DNA of 46,692 nucleotides. It comes from a virus. The notes beneath the pieces were generated by a model, which worked only from the letters and a program-made list of their open reading frames with translations, was not told the origin of the DNA and ran no database searches. The stretch covers positions 1-46,692 of the IMG/VR virus record IMGVR_UViG_3300005253_000263; one strand, given 5' to 3'. This document shows positions 1-7,572 of the stretch, in pieces (position 1 is the stretch's first letter; every line of letters starts with the position of its first letter). Both the position numbers and the translations under genes were made by a program.

Positions 1-3000
1 GCCGAACTCTCAATGAAGCGCCTTATCCGGATGGCTGCAGAAGGCGGCTACGCTCAGTTGGCGTGGACTACCGGCGAGCAGCAGGCTGAGCGATACGATC
101 TTTCCACAAAGATAGATGAGGTCCGTGTTGAGCAGGTTTACGATGATGGTAGAGCGATTGAACTGGTTCTGCCGGATGGAGGTCTGTTCAGGGTTGTCGT
201 TAATGATAACGCCATCATTGAGACTGTTGAGCAAGTCGAACTACAGCGCCTCGAAGGCAAACCACTAGATGAGGCTGTTGGGAAGGACTTGGCCGATAAA
301 ATTATGATGGCTGAAGAGCAGACTGTATTAACCGGCGACGATCTTAAAGTCGGCGGCGAAGGCATGAAGTCTTTCTACGACAAAACCCTGCGCAACATCG
401 TCAACAAGGTTGTGCGGAAGCTGGACAAGGGGGTGAAGACTGGGGAGACAAAGATCGATACCGAGCTTGATCTGGACCCGAAGCGTATGCCGGCAGTAAT
501 GCAACGAGCAGATGTACACGCCATCGACATAACCGATCAGGTGCGGATGTCTGTACTCAGCGGTCAAGCGCTCTTCTCCATGAAGTCTAGTGCGTTTACT
601 AAGTGGTTCGGTGATTCCAAGGTAGTCGATGAAAACGGCGAGCCGTTGGTTGTGTATCACGGAACGACTGCCGATTTCGCGGAATTCTCGCCTAGCAAGG
701 CCAACACAGAAGCGGACTTCGGCGCTGGTTTTTACTTTACCAATTCAGTAGATGATCTGTTGGAAAATTATGCTGGGCTCGGCCCCGATCTAACGCAAAA
801 GATAGAGCGGAAGGCGGAGCGCCTCGCTCAAGAGCAGGATAAGGAATACGACGACCCAGAGATTAGGGCACAGGCCATGCGCGCGCTTATGACAAACGAA
901 GGCGCGACGATGCCCGTTTACTTGCGTATGGAGAATCCGCTAGTGGTCGGCGGATCGAATGAGACATTCCTTGATTTTGAACAAGAATACGACGAAGAGG
1001 CCGACGAGTACGGCGAAGAAGGCGGCACGCTGGTTGAGTTAATCCTTGCCCTGCGATTCGAGGCGGAATATGCAGGCGCGAATGCCGAGCAGGCCATCTC
1101 CGGTCTTTTGGAGAGCGGTATTGATGGCGGGTTGCGGGCCAGCGAAGCTATACAGATACTCTTCGGCGATGAAGAGTTGGGATACGCTGAAGGCGATGAG
1201 GGCCAGCCCATAAGCAAAGAGATTATTCGTGACGCCTTGCGGGCCGCAGGCTTTGATGGGGTAATAGATAACACCGTCGATGAGAAATTCGGGTCGCAGC
1301 GAGTCGGCGGCATGGTGGGCATGGATGAGGATACCGTTCACTACATCGCATTCGAGCCAGAGCAAATCAAGTCGGCCATCGGCAATCGCGGCACATACGA
1401 TAGTAGCGCGAACATCACGTTTGCCCTGAAGGGGGACGTCAAGTCCCTGGGGGAAGACGCCCAGTTTCTGAAGTCCTTCGATGAGAAGACCGGCGGCGAG
1501 AAGGGCGGCGCACTTGAAACCCTGCGCGAGTGGCGCGACAGAATGCGAGACGGTAAGGCTCAGCGCATGGAGATAAAGTTGATAGATGAATTTGTCGGCA
1601 TTCTGCACATGGAGGAAGAGTTGGGCATTAAGCGCGGAGGATACATGAGCGTGCGCCTGGCTGCTGGAGTCGATGTAATAATAAGGTCTGCCCTGGACAA
1701 CGCCGTGCCAACATGGCACACCGATGAAGACGGCGGCCACAGCGTAAAGATGGACGAAGGGTCCAAGGGCTTGACTGAGATTCTATCGCCACTCACTAGC
1801 GCTGAACTTCTGCACAGCTTTGAGCGATACCTGGTAGCCAATCGATCACGTCGCCTTATCAAGGAGGGCAAGGAAAAGCTTGTGAGTCGCGAAGAGATAG
1901 CGGCGGTTTTGAAGGACGTACGAAAGAAGGGTCAGTACAAACTGTTTGTGAAGGTCCAAAAAGAACTTGACACGTACAAGAGCAAGATCCTTGACTTTGC
2001 CCAGGAGGCCGGACTGATTGATCCGGTATCGCGCAAACTATGGGAGAAGCATGACCACATCCCGTTCTACCGGGTACTGGCAAAGCACGACAAGAACGGC
2101 GCATTTGCCAAGCTGGGAAGCGTCGGGAAAGTCATTCACTATCAGAGGGGGTCGACCGCAAAACTAAAACCTGCACTAGAAAACATCTTCGACAATATTA
2201 GCATGCTCATCGAGGCATCCGTTAAGAATCGAGCCATGTCTGATGTCATAAATCAATTCAAAGACAGCGGAGTTGTGACAAAAGTGCCGAAGATGGAAAT
2301 ATCTACGGCCCTGATTCCCATGGATCAGATCAAGGCCATGCTCAAGGACGCCGGCATTGACATAAGCGCAGAGACGGAGGAATTTCTGACGGGCATACAG
2401 AGGATGATGTCTCTCAAGCATACCCAGGAAGGGGACAACGTTGTCAGCATGCAGGTCAAGGGGAAGAAGGAATTTTACTACGTGCATGACGAAGGGGTTA
2501 TGGGCGGCATGGAAGCCGTTGGTGCGAAAAACTTCGGATGGATGATGAAGATACTGAGGGCTCCCAAGCGCCTGATCACTCTGATCATTACCAGGTTCCC
2601 TGGGTTTGTTTTCGCCAACTGGTTCAGGGATATGCTGCATTCATTCGTTCTGATTCGCTACGGTCAAACCGTTCCGGTGGTTGATTCTATCGCGGGATGG
2701 GCTGAAGCGATGTACGGATCGCAGACCTTTAAGGAGATGATGGCTGGCGGCGGTATGTTCGACTCTGGCTACATCAACACCAGCGATCCTGGGCAAACGG
2801 TACAGGCGATGAAGAGGGGGCTTATGAAGGCCGGACGAGGAAACATCCTTGACTCCCCAAGAAAACTTGCGAAACTATATCTGAGGTTTACGAACGGCGC
2901 GGAAAACGCCGCTCGTATCGGCATCTTCAAGAAAGCACTGCGCAAAACCGGCAGCAGAAAGCAGGCCTTGTACGAAGCGCGAGATATTATGGACTTCTCT

Positions 3001-4278
3001 GTGCGAGGCTCTAGCCCATTGCTGCAATTCTTTATTGAGACGGTACCATTCCTTGGCGCCAGAATACAGGGTCTCGCGCGAACGGGAAGGGGATTCGCAG
3101 CCGAAAGCGGCACAGAGCGCATGTGGGTTGCCGGCCGCGGGTTTATGGTCGTGCTGGCTACTGTGGCACTATACCTGAACAACCGCGACCGAGACGAATA
3201 CAAGGCACTGCTGGACTACGACAAGCACATGTACTACCATTTCTTCGATGTGTTCGAGCAGGGCGATCACTATCGTCTACCGAAACCATTCGAGGTCGGC
3301 GCTATGTTCAGCACCGTCCCAGAGATCGGGCTTGAGTACATGCTGTCACAAGAGTCTGATAAGGGCAAGGCGGTCGGTGAGGCTCTTTGGTGGGTGCTGA
3401 TGGAGCAGTTTAACTTGAGGCCAACGGTGCAGCTCGTTACTCCTATATATGAGCTGGCCGTCAATAAGAACCTTTTCACTGGGGCGCCAATAGAAAACTA
3501 CTGGGAATCTCAGCTCGACGCCAGCCGTCGCTACAATGACAGAACGAACAAGACGCTGGTGTGGCTGGCACAAAACATGCCGGAAGACGCGCCTGACTTT
3601 ATGCGCTCGCCGAAGCAGTTGGAATTTTTGCTTAAGAGGTACTTCGCTACGCTGGCAGACTACTCTCTTGGAATAGCCGACCGAATGCTCTTCTCTGAGG
3701 GAGCGCCGACGCCGCGCCTGGACGAACAGTTTCCGGTAACCAGTCGATTCCGGCGTGAGCCCTTCCCCAAGTTCGACAAATACCAGGAGGCCATGTACGA
3801 CGTACTTGATCGGGCCGAGACGATATACCAGACCATACAGGACCTAAAGAAAGACAGGACCCCTGATGCCAGGGCGCAGGCCAGGAGGATTAAGGAAACC
3901 CGCAGGGCTCTATTGTTCGCTCGAAGAAAAATGACTCCAACCTATAAGCAGATCCAGTTGGTCAACAAAAAGATCGTGCGAATTCACGCGAACAAGAACA
4001 TGACTCCCGACGAGAAGAAGGAAAGGCTGGACAGGCTTATTGATCGGAAGCGAAACCTGGCAGAGAGGATTTATAAGTATCGTCCTAGGGGCGAGAAAAA
4101 CCCGTATGACGACGAGGGTAACAAAGTTGAAAGGGACAATGAGGTAATTTGGCAGTGGCTGAACAACAAGACCAAGCGAGAGCAGGTTGACGCGCTTATC
4201 GGCGCGAACTTGCCGCATGCTGCCACCCTGATCAACGACGTAACCATCGGAGCAACAAAACTAAAGGACTCAGCATGA
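1..4278 (+). CDS. Large polyvalent virion protein, C-terminal part (partial at left edge)
   Basis: The reading frame is open to base 1 and the first residues already look like the inside of a domain, so the ATG at 13 is probably internal and the gene begins upstream. Residues about 1-190 (from 13) resemble the linker of giant phage proteins (AWTTGEQQAERYDLS, then GMKSFYDKTLRNIVNK). Residues about 195-460 match an ADP-ribosyltransferase-like domain of polyvalent proteins: start AFTKWFGDSKVVDENGEPL, VVYHGTTADF, then GAGFYFT and an end at YIAFEPEQIKSAIGNRGT. The remaining 950 residues look like a large polyvalent-protein-associated domain (LPD38 type) with a hydrophobic segment at about 1045-1065. 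Such proteins are packaged in the virion and injected with the DNA. The final helix-rich, basic part ends in an ATGA overlap with the next gene. The family is fairly sure; the ADP-ribosylation activity is inferred. Confidence 0.8.
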   Translation, partial: AELSMKRLIRMAAEGGYAQLAWTTGEQQAERYDLSTKIDEVRVEQVYDDGRAIELVLPDGGLFRVVVNDNAIIETVEQVELQRLEGKPLDEAVGKDLADKIMMAEEQTVLTGDDLKVGGEGMKSFYDKTLRNIVNKVVRKLDKGVKTGETKIDTELDLDPKRMPAVMQRADVHAIDITDQVRMSVLSGQALFSMKSSAFTKWFGDSKVVDENGEPLVVYHGTTADFAEFSPSKANTEADFGAGFYFTNSVDDLLENYAGLGPDLTQKIERKAERLAQEQDKEYDDPEIRAQAMRALMTNEGATMPVYLRMENPLVVGGSNETFLDFEQEYDEEADEYGEEGGTLVELILALRFEAEYAGANAEQAISGLLESGIDGGLRASEAIQILFGDEELGYAEGDEGQPISKEIIRDALRAAGFDGVIDNTVDEKFGSQRVGGMVGMDEDTVHYIAFEPEQIKSAIGNRGTYDSSANITFALKGDVKSLGEDAQFLKSFDEKTGGEKGGALETLREWRDRMRDGKAQRMEIKLIDEFVGILHMEEELGIKRGGYMSVRLAAGVDVIIRSALDNAVPTWHTDEDGGHSVKMDEGSKGLTEILSPLTSAELLHSFERYLVANRSRRLIKEGKEKLVSREEIAAVLKDVRKKGQYKLFVKVQKELDTYKSKILDFAQEAGLIDPVSRKLWEKHDHIPFYRVLAKHDKNGAFAKLGSVGKVIHYQRGSTAKLKPALENIFDNISMLIEASVKNRAMSDVINQFKDSGVVTKVPKMEISTALIPMDQIKAMLKDAGIDISAETEEFLTGIQRMMSLKHTQEGDNVVSMQVKGKKEFYYVHDEGVMGGMEAVGAKNFGWMMKILRAPKRLITLIITRFPGFVFANWFRDMLHSFVLIRYGQTVPVVDSIAGWAEAMYGSQTFKEMMAGGGMFDSGYINTSDPGQTVQAMKRGLMKAGRGNILDSPRKLAKLYLRFTNGAENAARIGIFKKALRKTGSRKQALYEARDIMDFSVRGSSPLLQFFIETVPFLGARIQGLARTGRGFAAESGTERMWVAGRGFMVVLATVALYLNNRDRDEYKALLDYDKHMYYHFFDVFEQGDHYRLPKPFEVGAMFSTVPEIGLEYMLSQESDKGKAVGEALWWVLMEQFNLRPTVQLVTPIYELAVNKNLFTGAPIENYWESQLDASRRYNDRTNKTLVWLAQNMPEDAPDFMRSPKQLEFLLKRYFATLADYSLGIADRMLFSEGAPTPRLDEQFPVTSRFRREPFPKFDKYQEAMYDVLDRAETIYQTIQDLKKDRTPDARAQARRIKETRRALLFARRKMTPTYKQIQLVNKKIVRIHANKNMTPDEKKERLDRLIDRKRNLAERIYKYRPRGEKNPYDDEGNKVERDNEVIWQWLNNKTKREQVDALIGANLPHAATLINDVTIGATKLKDSA

Positions 4279-4586
4279 GTGAAGAATCCCAAGACATAAG
4301 CAGTCGCATTGACCGGATAGAGGTCACGCTGAGTCACGCAGTGGACGCCATCGACAAGATAGCGTCCATCGTGAACAGGCCGGTTGAGACTAAATGGGGG
4401 CCAATTCTAACGGCTATTGCCTTGTTGTTGGCGGCAGGAGGGGGGTATACTACCCTGATAACGATACCCATGGAGCGTGAAGCCGACAGATTGCAGATAG
4501 AGCTGCACGAGATGGGCGAACGGGAATTGGAAGTACAGCGGGCTCTTGGCCGACTAGAGGGCCTAGCGGAGAAAAATGATGGATAG
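4275..4586 (+). CDS. Small one-pass membrane protein next to endolysin (holin candidate)
   Basis: 103 residues. An N-terminal amphipathic helix (1-38) is followed by one membrane span at about 43-64 (GPILTAIALLLAAGGGYTTL) and a charged coiled coil (66-100). It starts in an ATGA overlap with the polyvalent protein and runs 11 nt into the endolysin gene, so the three are translationally coupled. The place before the endolysin suits a holin, but a one-span protein with a long coiled coil could equally be another lysis or membrane protein. Existence is well supported; the holin role is inference. Confidence 0.7.
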   Translation: MSEESQDISSRIDRIEVTLSHAVDAIDKIASIVNRPVETKWGPILTAIALLLAAGGGYTTLITIPMEREADRLQIELHEMGERELEVQRALGRLEGLAEKNDG

Positions 4587-5001
4587 CTTTAAGCGGGCGC
4601 TGATGCGCGACGAGGGGTTTCGAGCCACAGTATACCTGGATCATTTGGGCCTACCAACGATTGGCTACGGCACCAGGATCAACGAGATCGTTGTCTCAAA
4701 GAAGGTCGCGGAGGAGTGGCTCGATGCGGAGCTAGATGAAAAAGAAGTGAGGCTTAGGACTATCCCCGCATACAATGGTCTCAGCATCACGCGGAAGAAT
4801 GTGGTGCGGAGTATGGCCTATCAGATGGGCGTAGCCGGCGTGAAGAAATTCAAGAACATGTGGAAGGCAATTCTGCGTGGTGACTTCGACGAAGCCGGCA
4901 CGCAAATGCGGGACAGCCAGTGGTGGCGCGATCCGGCGACAAAGGCAAGAGCCGAAAGAATGTCGCGACGAATGGCTGCTGATGTTTGGCGATTGTCATG
5001 A
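4576..5001 (+). CDS. Endolysin, T4-type lysozyme (glycoside hydrolase family 24)
   Basis: 141 residues. Cleaves the MurNAc-GlcNAc bond of peptidoglycan at lysis. The T4 lysozyme catalytic triad is conserved with exact spacing: Glu13 (RDEGF), Asp22 (YLDHLG) and Thr28 (PTIGYGT), matching E11, D20 and T26 of T4. The C-terminal half is helical with the family's WWRDPATKARAERM segment. It is shorter than T4 lysozyme (164) but near P22/lambdoid forms. No signal peptide or SAR segment is visible, so release depends on a holin. It starts inside the preceding membrane-protein gene and ends in an ATGA overlap with the next. Confidence 0.93.
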   Translation: MMDSFKRALMRDEGFRATVYLDHLGLPTIGYGTRINEIVVSKKVAEEWLDAELDEKEVRLRTIPAYNGLSITRKNVVRSMAYQMGVAGVKKFKNMWKAILRGDFDEAGTQMRDSQWWRDPATKARAERMSRRMAADVWRLS

Positions 5002-5177
5002 AAGTCAAAGTAAACGGGTACGCGTCACGTAAGTTTCTTGTAACCATGTACGGCATGACCCGAGGTTTTGCTCTGGCCTACTTTGGTAAGCTGGACGCAA
5101 ACATGGCCATGATTGTGGCGGCCGGCATTGCTTCCTACAACTGGGCCAACGTGCGGGAGCGTAGCTCTACTGACTAA
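4998..5177 (+). CDS. Small hypothetical protein with hydrophobic segment
   Basis: 59 residues from the ATG at 4998, which overlaps the endolysin stop (ATGA). A TTG at 4986 would add four residues but the coupled ATG fits better. A basic N-terminus (VNGYASRKFLVTMYG) precedes a hydrophobic stretch (NMAMIVAAGIASYNW). Function unknown; its place in the lysis cluster suggests a role there. Its TAA overlaps the stop codon of the convergent minus-strand gene within the bases ctaa at 5174-5177, leaving no room for a terminator. Confidence 0.65.
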   Translation: MKVKVNGYASRKFLVTMYGMTRGFALAYFGKLDANMAMIVAAGIASYNWANVRERSSTD

Positions 5178-5341
5178 GCGAGTCCGGCTGGGCGCTTTGG
5201 CGCGTCCTTGCTGTGTATCGCCTGGCGACCACCGTCATTAAAGCCAACGCTGATTGCCCACCACTTGAGCCTGTTTTCACTCAGCATGTCAATGCAGTGC
5301 TGAAGATATTTCCTTCCGTTTTCGATTTCATCTTGGGTCAT
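5174..5341 (-). CDS. Small hypothetical protein downstream of Rz1
   Basis: 55 residues from the ATG at 5341 (MTQDEIENGRKYLQH...). An upstream in-frame extension would run through the Rz1 gene in another frame and is low-complexity, so it was not used. The protein is charged and soluble in appearance, with an amphipathic helix at 1-30. It starts 8 nt after the Rz1 stop and is the last gene of this minus-strand group. Function unknown. Confidence 0.55.
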   Translation of the reverse strand: MTQDEIENGRKYLQHCIDMLSENRLKWWAISVGFNDGGRQAIHSKDAPKRPAGLA

Positions 5342-5348
5342 GGTTGCG

Positions 5349-5690
5349 CTACTCAGTAACTGGATACACGAGATTCTCGACGGCACCCTCAGGGATGGCT
5401 GGCTGCAGCTCGCGGATCGCGGCCATGTCGTCGTTGCACCCATGCAGTGCAGAGTACAGCTCAACCGTGAGATCCTTTGAATCAGACAATAGGTACGGGT
5501 CCGGGAATTCCGGAACGTAGCAATCCATCGTAAGAACTGCCGGCAACGGAACGAGCGTCGGAACGTAGGTAATAACGTCCCTAGTTTCGATCAAAATCTC
5601 CGGCTGCCGCGCGGCGCATGAGTTCAGTAGACAGAGGGCAAGCAGCGCCAATGTCAATACGTGAAATGTCTGCACAAGTCGGTGTTTCAT
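5349..5690 (-). CDS. Outer-membrane spanin lipoprotein, Rz1-like
   Basis: 113 residues. Signal sequence of about 24 residues ending in the lipobox LLNSC (Cys25 is the predicted lipidated residue), then a periplasmic part with several prolines (YVPTLVPLP, PEFPDPY). It starts 110 nt inside the i-spanin gene in a different frame, the classical Rz/Rz1 overlap. With the inner-membrane spanin it should fuse inner and outer membranes at lysis. It is longer than lambda Rz1 (60). The strand is opposite to the endolysin. Confidence 0.82.
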   Translation of the reverse strand: MKHRLVQTFHVLTLALLALCLLNSCAARQPEILIETRDVITYVPTLVPLPAVLTMDCYVPEFPDPYLLSDSKDLTVELYSALHGCNDDMAAIRELQPAIPEGAVENLVYPVTE

Positions 5691-6087
5691 TTTCCAAGTC
5701 TCTCAGTTGTGTTCGTGTATCGTCGAGTCGTATTTGCGCCCGTCGTGCGCGATCCGCGGCGGCAACGCTGGCTGCAGCCCGGACCTCTTCGCGTACTATC
5801 ATGGCCTCTGCAAATGATGCGTTGGCCGACTCCAGCGAGTCGATAGTTTTTTGGTTTGTGAGGTTTGCTTCGGCAGCCTTTTGCAGTATCACCACGTAGC
5901 TGGCAATCACGGCTTCCTGTCTGTCGATGGTGTTATTCTTGAAGTGGATCAGGGTCGCCAGGAGGATGATGCCGACGGCCACCAGGACCTTATCCCAGTT
6001 CCCCTTAAGGAAGACTCCCGCGATCTTGGCGGGTCCCTTGAGTTTCAGGAGGAAGGGCAGGAATTTAAGAAGAAACAACAGGGGCAT
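5581..6087 (-). CDS. Inner-membrane spanin, Rz-like
   Basis: 168 residues. A hydrophobic N-terminus and a membrane anchor at about 33-49 (VLVAVGIILLATLIHF) are followed by a long periplasmic coiled coil (50-140). A GGAG lies 8 nt before the ATG. The 3' end overlaps the start of the Rz1-like lipoprotein in another frame, which identifies both as a spanin pair. The upstream gene overlaps its start by 23 nt. Confidence 0.8.
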   Translation of the reverse strand: MPLLFLLKFLPFLLKLKGPAKIAGVFLKGNWDKVLVAVGIILLATLIHFKNNTIDRQEAVIASYVVILQKAAEANLTNQKTIDSLESANASFAEAMIVREEVRAAASVAAADRARRAQIRLDDTRTQLRDLENETPTCADISRIDIGAACPLSTELMRRAAAGDFDRN

Positions 6088-6262
6088 CCGGATATCTCCA
6101 CACGGTGTATTCGTTGAGGACCATAATGTTCAGTTGGCTGTCGTCGAGGAATTCGGCGGTCAAAAAGGCAATGTCGCCATCGGCATATAGATGCTTGATC
6201 ACGGCCGGCTTCCACGCCGTGTTGATTCTGACTTCGATTTTGTCATTCACCTGAAGGGCCAT
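6065..6262 (-). CDS. Small beta-rich protein of unknown function
   Basis: 65 residues (MALQVNDKIEVRIN...). The alternation of short beta strands and turns (DKIEVRI, WKPAVIKHLY, DIAFLTAEF) recalls a small SH3- or Tudor-like barrel; this is shape reasoning only.  GGGAG sits 5 nt before the ATG and a possible -10 (TATACT, minus strand) lies at 6287-6292. The gene overlaps the spanin start by 23 nt and may be the first gene of the spanin group. Confidence 0.6.
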   Translation of the reverse strand: MALQVNDKIEVRINTAWKPAVIKHLYADGDIAFLTAEFLDDSQLNIMVLNEYTVWRYPDAPVVSS

Positions 6263-6294
6263 GGGCGCTCCCGTGACTAGACCAGGAGTATATC

Positions 6295-6309
6295 ACAACT
6301 TGGGCGTAA
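6295..6309. repeat. Right-hand partner of 15-nt inverted repeat bracketing the tRNA array
   Basis: ACAACTTGGGCGTAA on the plus strand here is the exact reverse complement of 9976-9990. In the minus-strand transcript the two copies would pair, joining leader and trailer of the tRNA precursor. Confidence 0.6.
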
Positions 6310-6312
6310 CAT

Positions 6313-6381
6313 TGGTGGGGGCGGACGGTGTCGGACCATCGTGTTCGGCTTCAGAGGCCGTTCATGCGCCTGCTCGCCCCG
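6313..6381 (-). tRNA. Divergent tRNA-Gln(CUG)-like gene
   Basis: Acceptor CGGGGCG pairs with CGCCCCC (mismatch at 1-72), encoded CCA, 5-bp T stem GATGG/CCGTC with the odd loop TCCGACA, anticodon loop CTCTGAA giving CUG. The D region is only about 13 nt with no clear stem. It parallels the next gene in layout. Could be a degenerate copy. Confidence 0.42.
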
Positions 6382-6386
6382 ATTGT

Positions 6387-6458
6387 TGGTTAGGGTGGTC
6401 GGTATCGCTCCGACGCTCGCGGTTTCAAAGGCCGGTCCCGCAACTTCGCGTCACCCCG
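6387..6458 (-). tRNA. Divergent tRNA-Gln(UUG)
   Basis: Acceptor CGGGGTG with CACCCTA (mismatch at 1-72), A73, encoded CCA, T stem GTCGG/CCGAC, anticodon loop CTTTGAA giving UUG, short D arm CGC/GCG. The T loop is AGCGATA instead of the usual TTCRANY, so ordinary scanners may miss it. Confidence 0.55.
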
Positions 6459-6576
6459 TCGGTAAAAATTACCAGCACATATGAATAAATGCAGGTATTT
6501 ATGCCCGTCAGTCCGTTCGTACGGAGCCTTATTAGTATTGCTTTCGCAGCCCGATGACTCTATGACGGGGCTTGTT
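6459..6576 (-). other. Inter-tRNA spacer with hairpins, no gene seen
   Basis: About 120 nt between tRNA-Gln(UUG) and tRNA-Trp. On the minus strand CCCCGTC (about 6567-6573) can pair with GACGGGC near 6505, enclosing a TCCGT/ACGGA hairpin: a tRNA-like outline without a usable anticodon arm. A small palindrome GGTAAAAATTACC sits at 6461-6473. No coding signal. Confidence 0.35.
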
Positions 6577-6656
6577 TGGCAGATCGTGTAGGTTGCGCGC
6601 CCACCTGAAAAGTTTTGGAGGCTCTTCTGCTCACTAGAGACAACGACCTAGAATCT
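6577..6656 (-). tRNA. tRNA-Trp(CCA), divergent
   Basis: Anticodon loop CTCCAAA is the standard Trp loop (CCA). Acceptor AGATTCT with ACGATCT has two mismatches; G73 and CCA are encoded. T stem GTGGG/CCTAC carries the unusual loop CGCGCAA. The first base coincides with the last base of the preceding tRNA-Ser CCA. Confidence 0.55.
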
Positions 6657-6743
6657 GGAAGTAGGCGAGGGGATCGAACCCTCACGGCCGTTAGGCCATC
6701 ACGGTTTTCAAGACCGATAAGCACGCCAACCTTGCGGCCTACC
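6656..6743 (-). tRNA. tRNA-Ser(UGA)
   Basis: Acceptor GGTAGGC/GCCTACT, anticodon loop CTTGAAA (UGA), long variable arm GGCC/GGCC, T arm GAGGG TTCGATC CCCTC, encoded CCA. The class II arm supports Ser. Confidence 0.9.
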
Positions 6744-6794
6744 ATCTGCTCTTGAGCGCGACTTAAGTCGGTTAAGCTGCCCTCAAGAGCGTGT

Positions 6795-6884
6795 TGGCAG
6801 AGAGTGTGGGATTCGAACCCACGGGTCCCGCGAAGGACCGACAAGTTAGCAACCTGTTGCTTTAAGCCACTCGGCCAACTCTCT
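6795..6884 (-). tRNA. tRNA-Ser(GCU)
   Basis: Acceptor AGAGAGT/ACTCTCT, anticodon loop TTGCTAA (GCU), long variable arm closed by GGTCC/GGACC, T arm GTGGG TTCGAAT CCCAC, G73 and encoded CCA. Confidence 0.93.
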
Positions 6885-6890
6885 ATAATT

Positions 6891-6965
6891 TGGTACACCC
6901 TGGAGGACTCGAACCCCCGACCCATGGTTTAAAAGACCAGTCTTTGCCTGTTAAGTTAAGGGTGC
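6891..6965 (-). tRNA. tRNA-Lys(UUU)
   Basis: Acceptor GCACCCT/AGGGTGT, anticodon loop CTTTTAA (UUU), T arm with TTCGAGT loop, A73, encoded CCA. Confidence 0.9.
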
Positions 6966-6966
6966 T

Positions 6967-7043
6967 TGGTAGATCGACGGGGCCTCGAACCCCGAACCTT
7001 CTGGGTAAGAACCAGTTGCTCTGCCCGCTTGAGCTACCGATCT
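6967..7043 (-). tRNA. tRNA-Lys(CUU)
   Basis: Acceptor AGATCGG/TCGATCT, anticodon loop TTCTTAC (CUU), T arm CGGGG TTCGAGG CCCCG, encoded CCA. One base separates it from tRNA-Lys(UUU). Confidence 0.88.
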
Positions 7044-7049
7044 ATAATT

Positions 7050-7127
7050 TGGACCCGCCGGCAGGATTTGAACCCGCGTAAACCTGCTTCGAAGGCAGGG
7101 CCGTATCCAGACTCCGGTCACGGCGAG
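7050..7127 (-). tRNA. tRNA-Arg(UCG)
   Basis: Acceptor CTCGCCG/CGGCGGG, anticodon loop CTTCGAA in stem CCTGC/GCAGG (UCG), T arm GCGGG TTCAAAT CCTGC, encoded CCA. Confidence 0.9.
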
Positions 7128-7139
7128 TATATGTATGAC

Positions 7140-7238
7140 TCAGGGCGGACGGTTACGACTCCGCTTTATAATCGCGCCTCTCCAGGTGGCCATCCGAAGG
7201 GACCTATCCCTAGTGGTCCTGGTGACTACTACGCCCCG
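7140..7238 (-). ncRNA. Structured tRNA-like element of unknown type
   Basis: About 98 nt. CGGGGCG and CGCCCTG form a 7-bp closing stem like an acceptor. Inside, TAGT/ACTA, GGGA/TCCC and CGGA/TCCG can form arms, but no standard anticodon or TTCRANY loop is present and no CCA is encoded. It may be a decayed tRNA or a distinct RNA between tRNA-Arg(UCG) and tRNA-Ile(UAU). Confidence 0.4.
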
Positions 7239-7245
7239 AATTGTT

Positions 7246-7323
7246 TGGTGGGCAGTATGGGAATCGAACCCACGTCCGGTCGTGAATAAGGCGACTGCTT
7301 GTACCAACGTCAGCTACCTGCCT
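7246..7323 (-). tRNA. tRNA, apparent anticodon UAU (Ile)
   Basis: D arm, T arm GTGGG TTCGATT CCCAT and encoded CCA are normal. The loop CTTATTC gives UAU, but position 37 is a pyrimidine and pair 31-39 is C-A; the acceptor AGGCAGG/ACTGCCC also has two mismatches. Identity Ile is therefore tentative. Confidence 0.65.
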
Positions 7324-7329
7324 ATTATT

Positions 7330-7405
7330 TGGTCCTTCCTGATGGATTCGAACCACCGACGCGCCCCTCTTCAGGGGGCCGCTCTACCAACTGAGCTAAG
7401 AAAGG
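7330..7405 (-). tRNA. tRNA-Phe(GAA)
   Basis: Acceptor CCTTTCT/AGGAAGG, anticodon loop CTGAAGA in stem GCCCC/GGGGC (GAA), T loop TTCGAAT, encoded CCA. Confidence 0.9.
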
Positions 7406-7406
7406 T

Positions 7407-7486
7407 TGGTACCGGAAGTGAGATTCGAACTCACACTGAAAGGGTTTTGAAGCCTTTGCCTCTACCGTTAGTTGGGCTACACCGGC
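7407..7486 (-). tRNA. tRNA, apparent anticodon CAA (Leu) with short variable loop
   Basis: Acceptor GCCGGTG/TTCCGGT, T arm GTGAG TTCGAAT CTCAC, encoded CCA. Loop TTCAAAA gives CAA (Leu), yet the long variable arm of bacterial tRNA-Leu is missing and pair 31-39 is C-C. A register shift by one would read UCA. Isotype uncertain. Confidence 0.6.
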
Positions 7487-7498
7487 ACTGTTAAAATT

Positions 7499-7572
7499 TG
7501 GACCCGCGAGTCGGACTCGAACCGACGATCCTGTGATTAGGAATCACTGGCCCTGTTCCAGCCGGCCGCGAG
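7499..7572 (-). tRNA. tRNA-Arg(CCU)
   Basis: Acceptor CTCGCGG/TCGCGGG, anticodon loop TTCCTAA (CCU), T arm GTCGG TTCGAGT CCGAC, encoded CCA. The next gene starts at the adjacent base. Confidence 0.9.

Noticed and set aside
7407-7486. Opal suppressor tRNA-Trp(UCA)
   Set aside because: Only obtained by shifting the loop by one base; standard numbering gives CAA and a separate tRNA-Trp(CCA) candidate exists.
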